Positions 30,663-40,078 of a stretch of DNA of 64,000 bases are shown one piece after another; the first letter of the stretch is position 1; each line of letters opens with the position of its first letter. Source of the stretch: Aurantiochytrium sp. KH105 (taxonomy: Eukaryota > Sar > Bigyra > Thraustochytrida > Thraustochytriidae); assembly GCA_003116975.1 (NCBI GenBank), contig BGKB01000015.1:496001-560000 (forward strand), in the 5' to 3' direction. Under the pieces are notes generated by a model. That model was not told where the DNA came from. It searched no databases and saw only the letters and a program-made list of their open reading frames with translations. The translations under genes were made by a program, and so were the position numbers.

Positions 30663-32637
30663 GCGCTCGCAGGCTCGCTGGCCTCCGCGAAGGCTAGGAT
30701 ACGCGGCGACGTCGACGTCGGCAGCCAGGCAGGCTGGCAATGCCTTGGGCCCCCGCGGCTTCTTCTTGCTTCTTCGACGCGACGCGGCGCGTGAGATGGG
30801 ACGCGGGGACGCGGGCAAGCAGTAGGCACGAGCTGGCGCTAGGCTGCCCGCCTGCCTAGCTTGCGCCGCGCGCGAGCGGAGCTGACCCGAGTCGAGTCGA
30901 GCAGACCTGGTCTGGCGCCTCGGTCTCGCCCGCGCGTGCTCTCCTCCTCCTCCTTCCTGCTCGTCCTCGCGAGGGCAGGCGTGCGGGGCTCGCCGCCGCT
31001 GCTGCGACCGACGGGCCGGGGCCTCGGGGCGCGGGCGCGCGGGCGCGCGGGCAGGCGCGCACGGGCGGGCGGGCGGGCGGGCGGGCGGGCGAGCGAGCGG
31101 GCGAGCGAGCGTGCGCAGAGGCGGGGTCGGAGTCTGCCTTTTCCTCGACTTGCTTGCTTATACTACTTGCGTACAAATACAGTATCTTGAAGGGAAGGNG
31201 GGCGCGCGGGCAGGCGCGCACGGGCGGGCGGGCGGGCGGGCGGGCGGGCGAGCGAGCGGGCGAGCGAGCGTGCGCAGAGGCGGGATCGGAGTCTGCCTTT
31301 TCCTCGACTTGCTTGCTTATACTACTTGCGTACAAATACAGTATCTTGAAGGGAAGGAGGTGTGTGTCATTTCGGGGGCCCGGAGAGACCCTGAATGGCT
31401 GGGCAGTCTTGAGGCGAGGGTGATGCGCGGGTGCGGAGAACGTGGAGGTCGAGGATGGAAAGGCGAGGCGGGGAAAGCAGAGCAGAGCAGAGCAGAGGAG
31501 AGGGTTAGGGAGCAGGAGAGGAGAGCAGAGAAAGAGAGCGAGATTTGGGATTTGGAGGAGGGTCTGAATGTTTTTTTTTTTTTGGGGGGGGGGGGGCGAA
31601 AGAGGTATAGAAGTTAGCTCTTCCTGGGTATTACGTTTGTTTGCCTGCCAAATTGGGGCACAGTAGCACCATAATGAGAATCAGTCGCAGATAATGCCCA
31701 TGCGTCGCAAATACATGCTGTCTCGCTGCTCATTGATCGTTTGTGGAAATTCCTACATTTGTCGTTCACTTTGTGCGACTGCTGGTGATTCCGTCAAGAC
31801 TTGGCCTAAAAAGCCTAGTAGTTCAGTTTATGCATGCGTCCGGCCGGCCGGGTTTGTTCAAGGTTTGCTGGCCAACTGATGGCAGCACCAGCAGAGGGGT
31901 GGGCAAGCTGTCGCGACGGGCCGTGATCTCCCAAGTTTTATTGGTGCTTGTGACCAAAAGAACAGCCTTCCTTTGCCTTGTCTTTTGTGCACTCACAAAT
32001 TGGGTCGGTGGATAGGACATGCACGGCTTGCTTTTCATTCCCCAAGTCTCGTTGTTGCATTTTCTCGCTGCTAGGTCTCCGTCAGGAGCTAGAGCACAGC
32101 GTCTCGCTCAGCTGCAGGTCGCATGCCTCCAGCGCAGAGCAGAGCACAATACAGCACAGCAGATCACAGCACAGCAGAAAGGACCGGGTCGAAAATGGTG
32201 TTAAAGAAAATCCATCCATCCTCTCATGATTCTTGGATACTACGTTGCCATTTCCGGCCTTGCGCAGAAGCCACCCACAAACCCCGAAACGAACGAGAGA
32301 AGACCAGGTTGCGCGCGCAAGCACACGCGGAGCCCTCGAGCTTGAGCACGAGCTGCAAAGCGCAGCGAGGATATCCTGTCGGCCCGCGCGCGATCGACGG
32401 CGAGACGAGCTCCTGCACGTGGACTTGAAGAGCAGCAGAGCAGAGTCGGTCGTGAATTCGACCGGGAAGCCGAGCTCAGCTCCTGCGAGGCAGGGCGTTG
32501 ACGGCGTCCAGGCGCGAAGGAAAGGCGGCGCGGCGTAGCACTGCACCGTACTGCACTGCACGGCGCTCGAAACAGTCTCCCAACGCCAGCAACGCACGAA
32601 CGCGTTAGAGAAGAAGAGCTCGCGACGAGACAAGAAG
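30563..32637. promoter_or_regulatory. Long intergenic region with repeats and one N
   Basis: Over 2 kb separate the divergent PP2C and acyl-CoA dehydrogenase starts. Contents: caatcaatcgatcaag-type repeats (30568-30632), (GCAA)n at about 30635-30662, a 159-bp near-identical duplication at 31041-31357 around an N, an agcagag tract near 31480, and a T-run abutting a G-run (31570-31595). No supported gene. Confidence 0.6.
31041..31357. repeat. 159-bp direct duplication flanking an assembly N
   Basis: The block from gggcaggcgcgcacgggcggg through tatcttgaagggaagg occurs twice with a 159-bp period (for example gtgcgcagag at 31111 and 31270). One mismatch is visible (gcggggtcgg versus gcgggatcgg). 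A single n at 31199 separates the copies, so this may be two overlapping contig ends rather than a biological duplication. Confidence 0.9.
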
Positions 32638-33906
32638 ATGCTGGCACGTTCACCCAAGACGTTTCTCCTGCAGGCCGGAGCACGCGCGAAAAGCGCGGCT
32701 TTGCTGACCCATGGGGCTCGCGCAATGAGCTCGGTGGGCGTGGACATATACAACCCCACCGACGAGCACCGCGCGCTGCGGCAAATGGTCCGCAAGTTCG
32801 CCGAGGAAGAAGTTGATCCGCAGGCCCTCGAATACAACCGCGAGGAGAAATTCAACATTGACCTTTACCGCAAGCTTGGAGATCTCGGACTCTTGGGTCT
32901 CACTGTGCCGACAAAGTACGGCGGCTCCGAGATGGACTGCTCGGCCGTATGCTCTGTCCACGAGGAGCTGGCCGCCGCCGACCCTGCCTTTTGCCTCAGC
33001 TACCTGGCGCACTCGCTGCTCTTTGTCAATAATCTGACGCGCAATGGCAGTGAGGAGCAAAAGCAAAAATGGCTCCCAGACTCATGCTCGGGCAAGATCA
33101 TTGGTGGCATGGGCATGTCCGAGCCCAACCATGGCACCGACGTTCTCGGGCTGCAGACCTCCGCCACAAAGGACGGGGACGAGTGGGTTCTCAAGGGGTC
33201 CAAGATGTGGATCACGAATGGCTGCATTGACGACGAGACACTCGGCGACATCTTTCTCGTGTACGCGCGCACTGGTCCCCGTGCCATCTCTCTTTTCCTC
33301 GTCGAAAAGGGCATGCCTGGCTTTAGCCTTGGCCAGCGCATCAAGGACAAGTGTGGCATGCGCGCCAGCGCCACGGCGGAACTCGTTTTTGACGACGTGC
33401 GTCTTCCTGCCGAGAACCTCGTCGGTGAAGAGGGTGGCGCCGTCGTGTGCATGATGCGCAACCTCGAGGTTGAGCGTATTGCCCTCGGAGCCATGAGCTG
33501 TGGTATTGCGCGTCGCAGCTTTGAGGTCATGAACCAATACGCCAAGGATCGTGTCGCCTTTGGACAGCCCCTCACACAGTTTGGTCAGATTCAGCGCTAC
33601 ATTGGCGAGAGCTACGCCCAGTATATGGCAGGCCGCGCCTACACGTATGACGTTGCACAGCGCATCGACCTCGACGAATCGGGCCATCGTCTTGAGACCG
33701 ATGGCGTCAAGCTCTTTACCACCGCCATGGGCAAGGCTGTCGCTGACAACGCTATCCAAGTTCTTGGTGGTGCTGGCTACATTGGCGATTATCAGGTCGA
33801 GCGTCTCTGGCGTGATGCCAAGCTTCTTGAGATCGGTGGCGGCACCCTCGAGTCTCACCAGAAGAACATGGTCCGTGAGCTCTCCCAGATCTCCAAGATC
33901 GAGTAG
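32638..33906 (+). CDS. IVD: Mitochondrial acyl-CoA dehydrogenase, isovaleryl-CoA type
   Basis: FAD flavoenzyme that oxidises a short branched acyl-CoA and passes electrons to ETF. The IVD type works in leucine catabolism. The first ~30 residues (MLARSPKTFLLQAGARAKSAALL) are a basic presequence. Motifs: GGMGMSEPNHGTD and KMWITNGC (flavin side), CGMRAS, and VLGGAGYIGDYQVERLWRDAK. The catalytic base is probably the Glu in NLEVERIALGA, the IVD-type position, because the MCAD-type site near the C-terminus reads EIGGGTLES with Gly instead of Glu. 422 aa matches IVD. Substrate assignment rests on that Glu placement. Single exon. Confidence 0.87.
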   Translation: MLARSPKTFLLQAGARAKSAALLTHGARAMSSVGVDIYNPTDEHRALRQMVRKFAEEEVDPQALEYNREEKFNIDLYRKLGDLGLLGLTVPTKYGGSEMDCSAVCSVHEELAAADPAFCLSYLAHSLLFVNNLTRNGSEEQKQKWLPDSCSGKIIGGMGMSEPNHGTDVLGLQTSATKDGDEWVLKGSKMWITNGCIDDETLGDIFLVYARTGPRAISLFLVEKGMPGFSLGQRIKDKCGMRASATAELVFDDVRLPAENLVGEEGGAVVCMMRNLEVERIALGAMSCGIARRSFEVMNQYAKDRVAFGQPLTQFGQIQRYIGESYAQYMAGRAYTYDVAQRIDLDESGHRLETDGVKLFTTAMGKAVADNAIQVLGGAGYIGDYQVERLWRDAKLLEIGGGTLESHQKNMVRELSQISKIE

Positions 33907-34183
33907 GCATCCTAGACGCGGCAGAAAAGGCTCGCCCGTCAATTCGACAGTGAGAAGAAAGAAGAAAGAATATTTGCTTGCATATAATACCCTTCATGAT
34001 CTTGCGTTATCAAGAGGTCATTGCGGGTCGACCAACTTTTTTTGCGGAAAGTGAAGGATAGAGTCGAAAGTCTTTGCGTTTCCCAACACTCAAAATCTTC
34101 AAGGCAACGAGAATGCCCATGCACTGTAGGTTTTCCAAACCTCTCCCCCCCCCAAAAAAAAAGAGAAAAAAAAAGTGAAATCA

Positions 34184-34990
34184 TTACACGAGTCGGGCGC
34201 GCTTTCCGACAAGAGGCTTAGGGCGCGTCTTGAAGAGTATTTTCTGCCGAATGATGCCACGTACCGCAAATTTGGCGACGGGAAGCTGGTCACTATCCTC
34301 GATGTTGTCTGCAGCACTATCATGATCCTCGATTCGCTCAATGACTGCAAAAGGTTTAGGAATCTTGACAATTTTGCCCTCAAGACGATGAACACCAATT
34401 TCAAGAATGGGAACCCCATTGTCGAACGTGAGCTCTCCGAGAGTCTGGCCACCAAGACCTTGGTGCTCAAGTGTAATGGCTGTGGCCTTTTTCCGCTTTG
34501 CCGAAGTCGATTTTTCGTTGTTGTTGTCGTTTACCTCCATGTATTCGTCGTCCTTGTTGCCATCATTTTCATTGTTATTGTCATCTTCTTCTTCCTCTTC
34601 AGAGGCACAGTCTTCGCCGTCAGCATTTTTTCGATGCGCCACGGCAAGTGTTCCCTGCAGCTCGATCATGGCCCATTCGCGAGCAGCCCCAGGAGCAAGG
34701 GTTTTCCCGTTGTCGGCAAGTGGTTGTGCGCCACCATGCGAGGCCACCTCGTCCTCGGGCGGCCAAAGGCACACAGCACGCGCCAACGGCGGTGCTACGG
34801 CGGCCATCACGCGTCCGCACGTATGTTCGTGTGGTTTGCCGCCAGTCCTGCGGACAGCGTACCTCGGTGCTGCTGGTTCTGCTTGAGGCTTGTCACGGTC
34901 GTCCTCCTCGTCGATGTTCTTGCACAGCGTGACAGTTAGGTTCAAATTGCGTTGCGCAGATTTATAGAAAAACAAAACAGAAAGACACAT
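34184..34990 (-). CDS. CTF8: Ctf8, RFC-like complex subunit
   Basis: Small subunit of the Ctf18-RFC clamp loader (Ctf18-Dcc1-Ctf8), needed for sister-chromatid cohesion and replication. The Ctf8 core is split: EWAMIELQGTL, then, after an acidic low-complexity insert (EEEEEDDNNNENDG...), LGELTFDNGVPILEIGVHRLEG, KIVKIPKPFAVI and the C-terminal VRGIIRQKILFKTRPKPL, all typical. The insert of about 60 residues is longer than in animals and yeast. The start is uncertain: the frame opens at 34990, but Met62 (34807, gtgATGGCC context) may be the real start, giving 207 aa. The upstream stretch may be leader or part of an unrecognised exon. Confidence 0.85.
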   Translation of the reverse strand: MCLSVLFFYKSAQRNLNLTVTLCKNIDEEDDRDKPQAEPAAPRYAVRRTGGKPHEHTCGRVMAAVAPPLARAVCLWPPEDEVASHGGAQPLADNGKTLAPGAAREWAMIELQGTLAVAHRKNADGEDCASEEEEEDDNNNENDGNKDDEYMEVNDNNNEKSTSAKRKKATAITLEHQGLGGQTLGELTFDNGVPILEIGVHRLEGKIVKIPKPFAVIERIEDHDSAADNIEDSDQLPVAKFAVRGIIRQKILFKTRPKPLVGKRARLV

Positions 34991-35412
34991 TTTCAGCCTG
35001 AAAAGTGTCTCGGTGAGAGCATCTTATGTCTCGGGCAGCGGAGTATTGACACGGACGCACGCATACAAACGCGACTATCGCAGCATCCCCACCAAGTCGT
35101 CCTACTCTTTTTCTAAATTTCATTCGGGAGACCTGGAACAGGTCTAAATCTGGGAGGATAAGGTGAAGGAGGATAGGGAAGCGAGTAAAGTTAAAAGTGG
35201 GACGCTGAGATGGAATGCAGTGGAGCCAAGCGTCTTCAAGTAAAGCCTCTTCTTGTGCGCGTTCTGCAGCATGGCATCGAGCTTAGAGAGGTCGTGGGGT
35301 TATAGCGTGCATTGTTTTGGCGACTGCGTCGTGGCCACACGAAGGCTGCGCAGTCACCCAACATCTCATGCAGACTCGTAACCTTGGCAAAGAAAAGAGC
35401 CTCGCATTAAAT
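34991..35412. other. Intergenic, no gene seen
   Basis: Between Ctf8 (start) and the AlkB-like gene (3' end), both on the complement. AT-richer. No supported gene. Confidence 0.5.
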
Positions 35413-36153
35413 TTAATCTTTAAAGTACATTCTGCACTGCACACCGTAGCGATGCTGATGCCAAGTGGGAAAGCTCTGCTCCAGCGTCTTTGCGATGCCA
35501 CGCGGACCGCCCTCGTCAATACTCACAACCGAGTGTAGCACGCCTGCCTCGCCACTCGCATTGAACACGAGCGCGTCCCCGCTGTGCAGCTTAAATTGCA
35601 GCTGGTCTACCATCGTCGGCCCCTTGACCATGAAGTTCGCACTGCAGCCCAGGCTGGCCAGGAACACGCAGCTGTCGCTGCAATGGTCTACGTGCGCGGG
35701 GAAGCACCCGTTTGGGGCCTCGTACTGAATGGTCGCCATGGACAGCGATTTGTAGGCGCAGGAATCGTTGCCGCCAATGACATGAAGATGATGCTTTTTA
35801 AGAATCGCCGCAGCCTTGGCTACGAAGTCATTAACGACGCAAGCGGCACTCGAGCTGTACCGCACGCTCGGATTGCCATCGTCACCGAGCAACAACGTTT
35901 TCGGCGCCGAAACCATTGCGCGCGGCTGATTGCTCGGCGTCTTATCAAGCTGTTTGATGTATTCGAAGAGCGCAGCTTGCTCATCCAGCGTGAGCAGGCC
36001 ACGAATGAGAAAGCACTCCTCGTCGATGATTTGTATGGATGCGACCGTGGCCTCGACCTCGACCACGGCATCTTGCTTCACGGAAGAATTGTCTTTGGAC
36101 GCGTCTGCTTCGTAGGATGACGCCATGTCAGGAATCTCGAGGACAACGCCCAC
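35413..36153 (-). CDS. AlkB-like 2-oxoglutarate/Fe(II) dioxygenase
   Basis: 246 aa. Oxidative demethylase family acting on alkylated nucleic acid bases or, in some branches, protein. The iron triad is H154-x-D156 (FPAHVDHCSD) and H207 (GVLHSVVS). The 2-oxoglutarate Arg motif is R235-x5-R241 (RYGVQCR), the classic AlkB spacing. An N-terminal acidic Ser/Ala leader (1-40) precedes the domain. It is not evidently ABH2 or ABH3; the HVDHCSDSC segment is Cys-rich and unusual. No organelle signal stands out. Divergent from the Vma12 gene across 569 bp. Confidence 0.85.
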   Translation of the reverse strand: MGVVLEIPDMASSYEADASKDNSSVKQDAVVEVEATVASIQIIDEECFLIRGLLTLDEQAALFEYIKQLDKTPSNQPRAMVSAPKTLLLGDDGNPSVRYSSSAACVVNDFVAKAAAILKKHHLHVIGGNDSCAYKSLSMATIQYEAPNGCFPAHVDHCSDSCVFLASLGCSANFMVKGPTMVDQLQFKLHSGDALVFNASGEAGVLHSVVSIDEGGPRGIAKTLEQSFPTWHQHRYGVQCRMYFKD

Positions 36154-36722
36154 CTGCCCGCTGGTGTGTCAGGCTTACCCACCGCCAGTGTTACTCTTCT
36201 CCCTCGCCACCGCGTCGTCGCTCGCTCGCCCTCCCTCAAATATAAAATGCGAGATCTTCACAGCGGCCGGGAGTCCTCGCAGATCGTCAGGCAAGAGCGG
36301 CTGTGTGGCTTACGACGTCAATCGTACGTGCCAGTGCTCGGACTGCTCGAAAACGACCTCGCGGACTCGGGGGCACCTTGAAGTTCGACAACAATCGAGG
36401 TTTAAAATACTCGTGTCGACAACCTTCAAGGTTTCTCGCGGTTTCTCGTGTCGATTTTTTTTTTCAATTTTGCGCGATTTTGCAATTTTGGTCGATTTTG
36501 GTTTTTATTAGGCCTACTACACATTGTTTTTTGGGCGGAGGCAGCGAGGCAGACAAAGACCTTGGAGAAGCATAGACATCGCGTGCGCGGGACTGCGCGC
36601 GCCGAGGCACAGAGACCGGCAGCGCGTGGCGCAGATCGGCGGAAAGTTGTATCCTCGAGCCTTTTCTTGGAGCACGCCCGCTGGTACGTACGCCGGGTGA
36701 CCTGTCTCCACTTCAAGAAATC
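36154..36722. promoter_or_regulatory. Divergent promoter region, AlkB / Vma12
   Basis: 569 bp. Contains repeated ttttggtcgattttgg-like T-rich words at about 36455-36510 and nothing else recognisable. Confidence 0.45.
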
Positions 36723-37433
36723 ATGACGCAGGAGCAAGATGAACACGACAAGCGCGTACGGCTGCGCTGCGCGCCCGCAGTCGTGCGGGAAATCGAGCGA
36801 GTGATGAAATTAGCGAGCAAGAAAGACCAGGAAACCCTGCAGAGCGCCCTCGACAAGGGAGGCTTGACTAGCCAAGAATTGCAGACGCTTATTCGAGCGC
36901 GCGAAGCCGACAAAGGCGGTGCGCAACAGAGCCTGATGGATCTTCTGCGTGCCGACAAGGGCAAAGGTGGTGTTGTTCTTCCCGAACCACCCAAACCCAA
37001 GATAAATCCCGATCTCGAAAAACGTCGCGCTTGGCTCATTGCACGGCAGCAACGCCGCGAGTACGAGGCAAGTGTTGCCAATATCAGACACAAGCGCCCT
37101 TACGAAAAGGCGCAGGAAAGTATGTCAGAGGTGCGTCGCGCCATGAAAGAGGTCTCGGTAGGTATCATGATGATTCTCGTTTGTGTGGCCGTCTTTTTGG
37201 CTCTGAAGATGACCGCCGACGCAAGAGGACTGCCACCTCAGGTTGGACTCCAGTGGGGTCTCTTTGGCGGCTCGGCCATGCTATTCGTTGAAATGATTCT
37301 GTTTGCGATTCGTACAACACGAGCCGAGACTGAATCCCGAAAAGAGCGCGCCTTTTTGGATCGCCAAGTCACCAACATTTCGCAGCTTCCAGTGATTCCA
37401 GGCGGCAAGGAGGCCATGAAGAAGTTTGCGTGA
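36723..37433 (+). CDS. VMA12: V-ATPase assembly factor Vma12/TMEM199 family
   Basis: ER membrane chaperone for assembly of the V-ATPase Vo sector. 236 aa. The N-terminal part is soluble and charged (DKGGLTSQELQTLIRA). The family motif region is NPDLEKRRAWLIARQQRREYEASVANI. Two hydrophobic helices follow, SVGIMMILVCVAVFLALKM (about 144-162) and GLFGGSAMLFVEMILFAIR (about 179-197), matching the two-TM hairpin of Vma12. The C-terminal tail is basic and cytosolic. Single exon. Confidence 0.8.
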   Translation: MTQEQDEHDKRVRLRCAPAVVREIERVMKLASKKDQETLQSALDKGGLTSQELQTLIRAREADKGGAQQSLMDLLRADKGKGGVVLPEPPKPKINPDLEKRRAWLIARQQRREYEASVANIRHKRPYEKAQESMSEVRRAMKEVSVGIMMILVCVAVFLALKMTADARGLPPQVGLQWGLFGGSAMLFVEMILFAIRTTRAETESRKERAFLDRQVTNISQLPVIPGGKEAMKKFA

Positions 37434-37644
37434 TCGTTAAAAGTACATGCACATCGGTAGACAAGTTTTCGTCTTGAGGCTTGTGGAGCAAAAGTGCTTC
37501 TCATGCGCTCAAGTACCGTGTAATCTTGATGATGATGATGATGGCGATGACAATAATGTTTATGTGATTTGATGTTTTCTTAGTGTAGAGATTAGCCCTA
37601 ATTCATTCCATGATACATGGGCCAAAACATCACTGCAACGATCG

Positions 37645-38170
37645 TCATCCACTAGACCTTCGCGCTTCCATGAGCTGTTCGCGTGTGTCCTTGATAATCT
37701 GGTTCTTTCGTTCAAGTTCTAGCTTCGCCGTGTCGTATATGCAGCACAGGTTCCGTTCAAGCACAGCATTTTCCTTTTCTAGTCGTGATGTCTTGCAAGG
37801 TAATGGCAATGTCAGACGAAAACGCGAAATGTCAGAAAAAAAAAAGTTTGCTCGTTTTCGTTTGTTCTTTGACGGTTCCATCTGTACTGAACGCAAAGAC
37901 AATACCTTTATGTTGGAAACGCACCTTTTCCTGTTCTGCCTTGAGTGCTTTTTGCAAGTCTGCATGTTCTTGCACCAGGGTCTCATATTTGTCCTTGTAC
38001 TGTAATACACGCGCGACACGAGACGTGAGATCCTTCCTTTCTTCTATGTTGTCGGCACAAACGTTTTACGCGAAATCTTTCCAGTCTTTACCTACCTCGA
38101 GGTTCTCGACGTCGGCGTCACCTGCGCCGAGGTCAGCGTAAAGGTCGACGCCATCGTCTGCTTGAGCCAT
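37645..38170 (-). CDS. FLASH/CASP8AP2-like coiled-coil miniprotein, three exons
   Basis: Coding exons are 38096-38170, 37925-37999 and 37645-37791 on the complement. Introns are 38000-38095 (96 bp, gtaggt...tattacag) and 37792-37924 (133 bp, gtgcgt...cttgcaag), both phase 0. The spliced product is 98 aa starting MAQADDGVDLYADLG. Exons 2-3 form one coiled coil: KYETLVQEHADLQKALKAE, then RLEKENAVLERNLCCIYDTAK and ELERKNQIIKD. The N-x4-Y-x-TA-x-x-E-x-x-RK pattern resembles the N-terminal coil of FLASH, which acts in histone pre-mRNA processing. The rest of FLASH is absent. Function is inferred only. An unspliced reading would produce a different N-terminus. Confidence 0.65.
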
Positions 38171-38497
38171 TGGCCGACTTATTAGTATCTGTACGCTCTC
38201 TTTCTCTCACTTCGTGCCGCTGCTCATCCTCCGGCCCGAGCTCTCGTCGAAGCTTGGCTGCCTTGCTCTCCCCAGGGCCGCTGCGCTCCGCGCCCAGCGC
38301 AGCGATAAGTCTATGCCGCTCGGCTGCTGTTTCTTCTTTGTTGTGTGTGTGTCTCGGTGTGTGTCGTTGTTGGCGATGTCGAATCGCATCAAGGTCGAGG
38401 AAAGCAAGCAAGCTTGAGTGCGGCTCGCTGCCAAACTCGAAGGGTCGTGCAGACAGACCTTGGCAGTGGTCACGAGGTTCTTGCGAGGTCATAGACG
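38171..38497. promoter_or_regulatory. Divergent promoter region, FLASH-like / TauE
   Basis: 327 bp between divergent starts; a gtgtgtgtgtctcggtgtgtg tract lies at about 38344-38364. Confidence 0.45.
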
Positions 38498-39676
38498 ATG
38501 GCGACCGAGGCGCACGGTCTCCGCGCGGCTTTGGGCTACGTGGTGCTGTTCGTAGCAAGTTGCCTCGCGTCAACAGCGGGGATCGGGGGCGGCGGGCTCT
38601 TCGTGCCCATTTCGAGCTCGCTCCTACACACGTCGACCAAAGAGAGCGTAGGGCTCTCAACAGCGGTCGCCTTTGGAGCATGTCTCACGCTGTGCGTGCT
38701 TAATTGGCGTGTCCAGGCGCCCTCGCAACCCTCTAAGCGCGTCATCAACTTTGCTGCAGTCGCATATCTCGAGCCCTTTACTGTCGCAGGCACTGTCGTT
38801 GGCTTGCACGTTAGTGCCGGCATGTCTGAGGCCTCGCTCTCACTCGTTGCTGGTGGCTTTCTCCTCCTACTTTCTATCCGCACAATCTACAAGGGCTACT
38901 CGCGATTCTGCAGCGAGAGCCGCGACACACAAGCAGATGCAAAAAGACGAGACTTGCGATACGGGAACTCACATCCCGTCGATGAATTTGACGCCAATGA
39001 GGATCTGCTGGACCCAGGCGAAGTGCCATTACACTCAGAAAAGACTGTCAGTCTCAGCTCGAGACCGATCTTTGACGAGTCTATAAGACAACAGAAACTT
39101 CCACTCTGCTGCGGTCTGCGCGACACAGTTCTGCTCGCCCCCACACTCGTGTGTGTCTTGCTCGTTGGTGTTCTCGCGACCTTGGAGAGACATCATCTGT
39201 TTCATTGGAGCGGTGTCGTCGTGTGCATCACAGCGATCTTGGGGACTCTCGCTGTAGGTTTGGCGCTCCGGCAGAGCCAAAACGAGTCATGGACCCAGTC
39301 CAAATTTTTCCTACTCTTGCCCTTTTGGAGCGCTTCCGCAGGATTCATGTCAAGTTTTATCGGGATTGGAGGCGGCATGATCAAGGCTCCCATTTTGTAC
39401 GAGCTCTTGGGTCTTCATCCCCTCGTTGTGCGCATGACTTCAGCGTTTATGATTCTTCTCACAACTGGGTCTACTGTGACGCAAAACTACTTGTATGGAG
39501 TCGTGCCAGGCCAGCTTGTCGTTGTCATGATTCTCATTGGCGTTGCTGGCGGCTTTACGGGCAATGCGCTCGCCCAGACCCGGATTGGCCACCACCCATC
39601 ACTCGTCATTCTCGCGACGGGGACACTCATGTTCCTTGCGTCCATGCTCAGCTTCATTCGATTTCTTGTAAATTAA
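38498..39676 (+). CDS. TauE/SafE-family membrane permease
   Basis: 392 aa with two homologous halves of about four hydrophobic segments each. The repeated family motif GIGGGGLFVPI (27-37) and its second copy SFIGIGGGMIKAPILYELLG (about 286-305) are diagnostic. Bacterial members export sulfite or organosulfonates. Eukaryotic ones are poorly characterised, so the substrate is unknown. A hydrophilic acidic cytosolic loop (about 135-205, with DEFDANEDLLD) separates the halves. The ATG at 38498 is followed closely by the first hydrophobic helix. Single exon. Confidence 0.87.
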   Translation: MATEAHGLRAALGYVVLFVASCLASTAGIGGGGLFVPISSSLLHTSTKESVGLSTAVAFGACLTLCVLNWRVQAPSQPSKRVINFAAVAYLEPFTVAGTVVGLHVSAGMSEASLSLVAGGFLLLLSIRTIYKGYSRFCSESRDTQADAKRRDLRYGNSHPVDEFDANEDLLDPGEVPLHSEKTVSLSSRPIFDESIRQQKLPLCCGLRDTVLLAPTLVCVLLVGVLATLERHHLFHWSGVVVCITAILGTLAVGLALRQSQNESWTQSKFFLLLPFWSASAGFMSSFIGIGGGMIKAPILYELLGLHPLVVRMTSAFMILLTTGSTVTQNYLYGVVPGQLVVVMILIGVAGGFTGNALAQTRIGHHPSLVILATGTLMFLASMLSFIRFLVN

Positions 39677-40078
39677 GTTCGAGGCACCCAATGAACCTCG
39701 AGAGGCATCCAGTCGAGCTCAAGTCACAATCGAGCTCAACTCGCAATCGCGCTGAGAAACTCAGCGCAGTGTGCTTGTTTCTTCTTTTTTGGGAGAGGAG
39801 GGGGGGGGGGTCAGATTGACATGCACGCGCCGAGAGATGTCTTTTCTCCACGCATGAAGAGCCGTAAGGCCTCCGCAAATATTTACAAGGCTGGACTGGT
39901 TTATATCTGCAGCTTCCTCCGCGTCGTCGCCGCCGTCGTCATCGCACAGTTGTCGTCGCAACCATGAGCACCATGATTACATGGGATCCATCGGAACCAT
40001 GATATTGTAAAAAAGATATTCAAACGTTTCAGCCAAAAGTAAGATCACTAGTGTCATTTTGTTTTCATGTCAAGTTAA
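39677..40078. other. Convergent intergenic, no gene seen
   Basis: 402 bp between the 3' ends of TauE and tyrosinase. G-run at 39800-39809; cgagctcaa-type short repeats at 39713-39741. No supported gene. Confidence 0.5.

Noticed and set aside
31111-31617. 168-aa plus-strand ORF through the 159-bp duplication
   Set aside because: Includes the N base and the GGGC-rich array; no coding features.
32082-32858. 258-aa complement ORF upstream of the acyl-CoA dehydrogenase
   Set aside because: Extends antisense into the IVD presequence; no motifs, Ser/Arg-rich.
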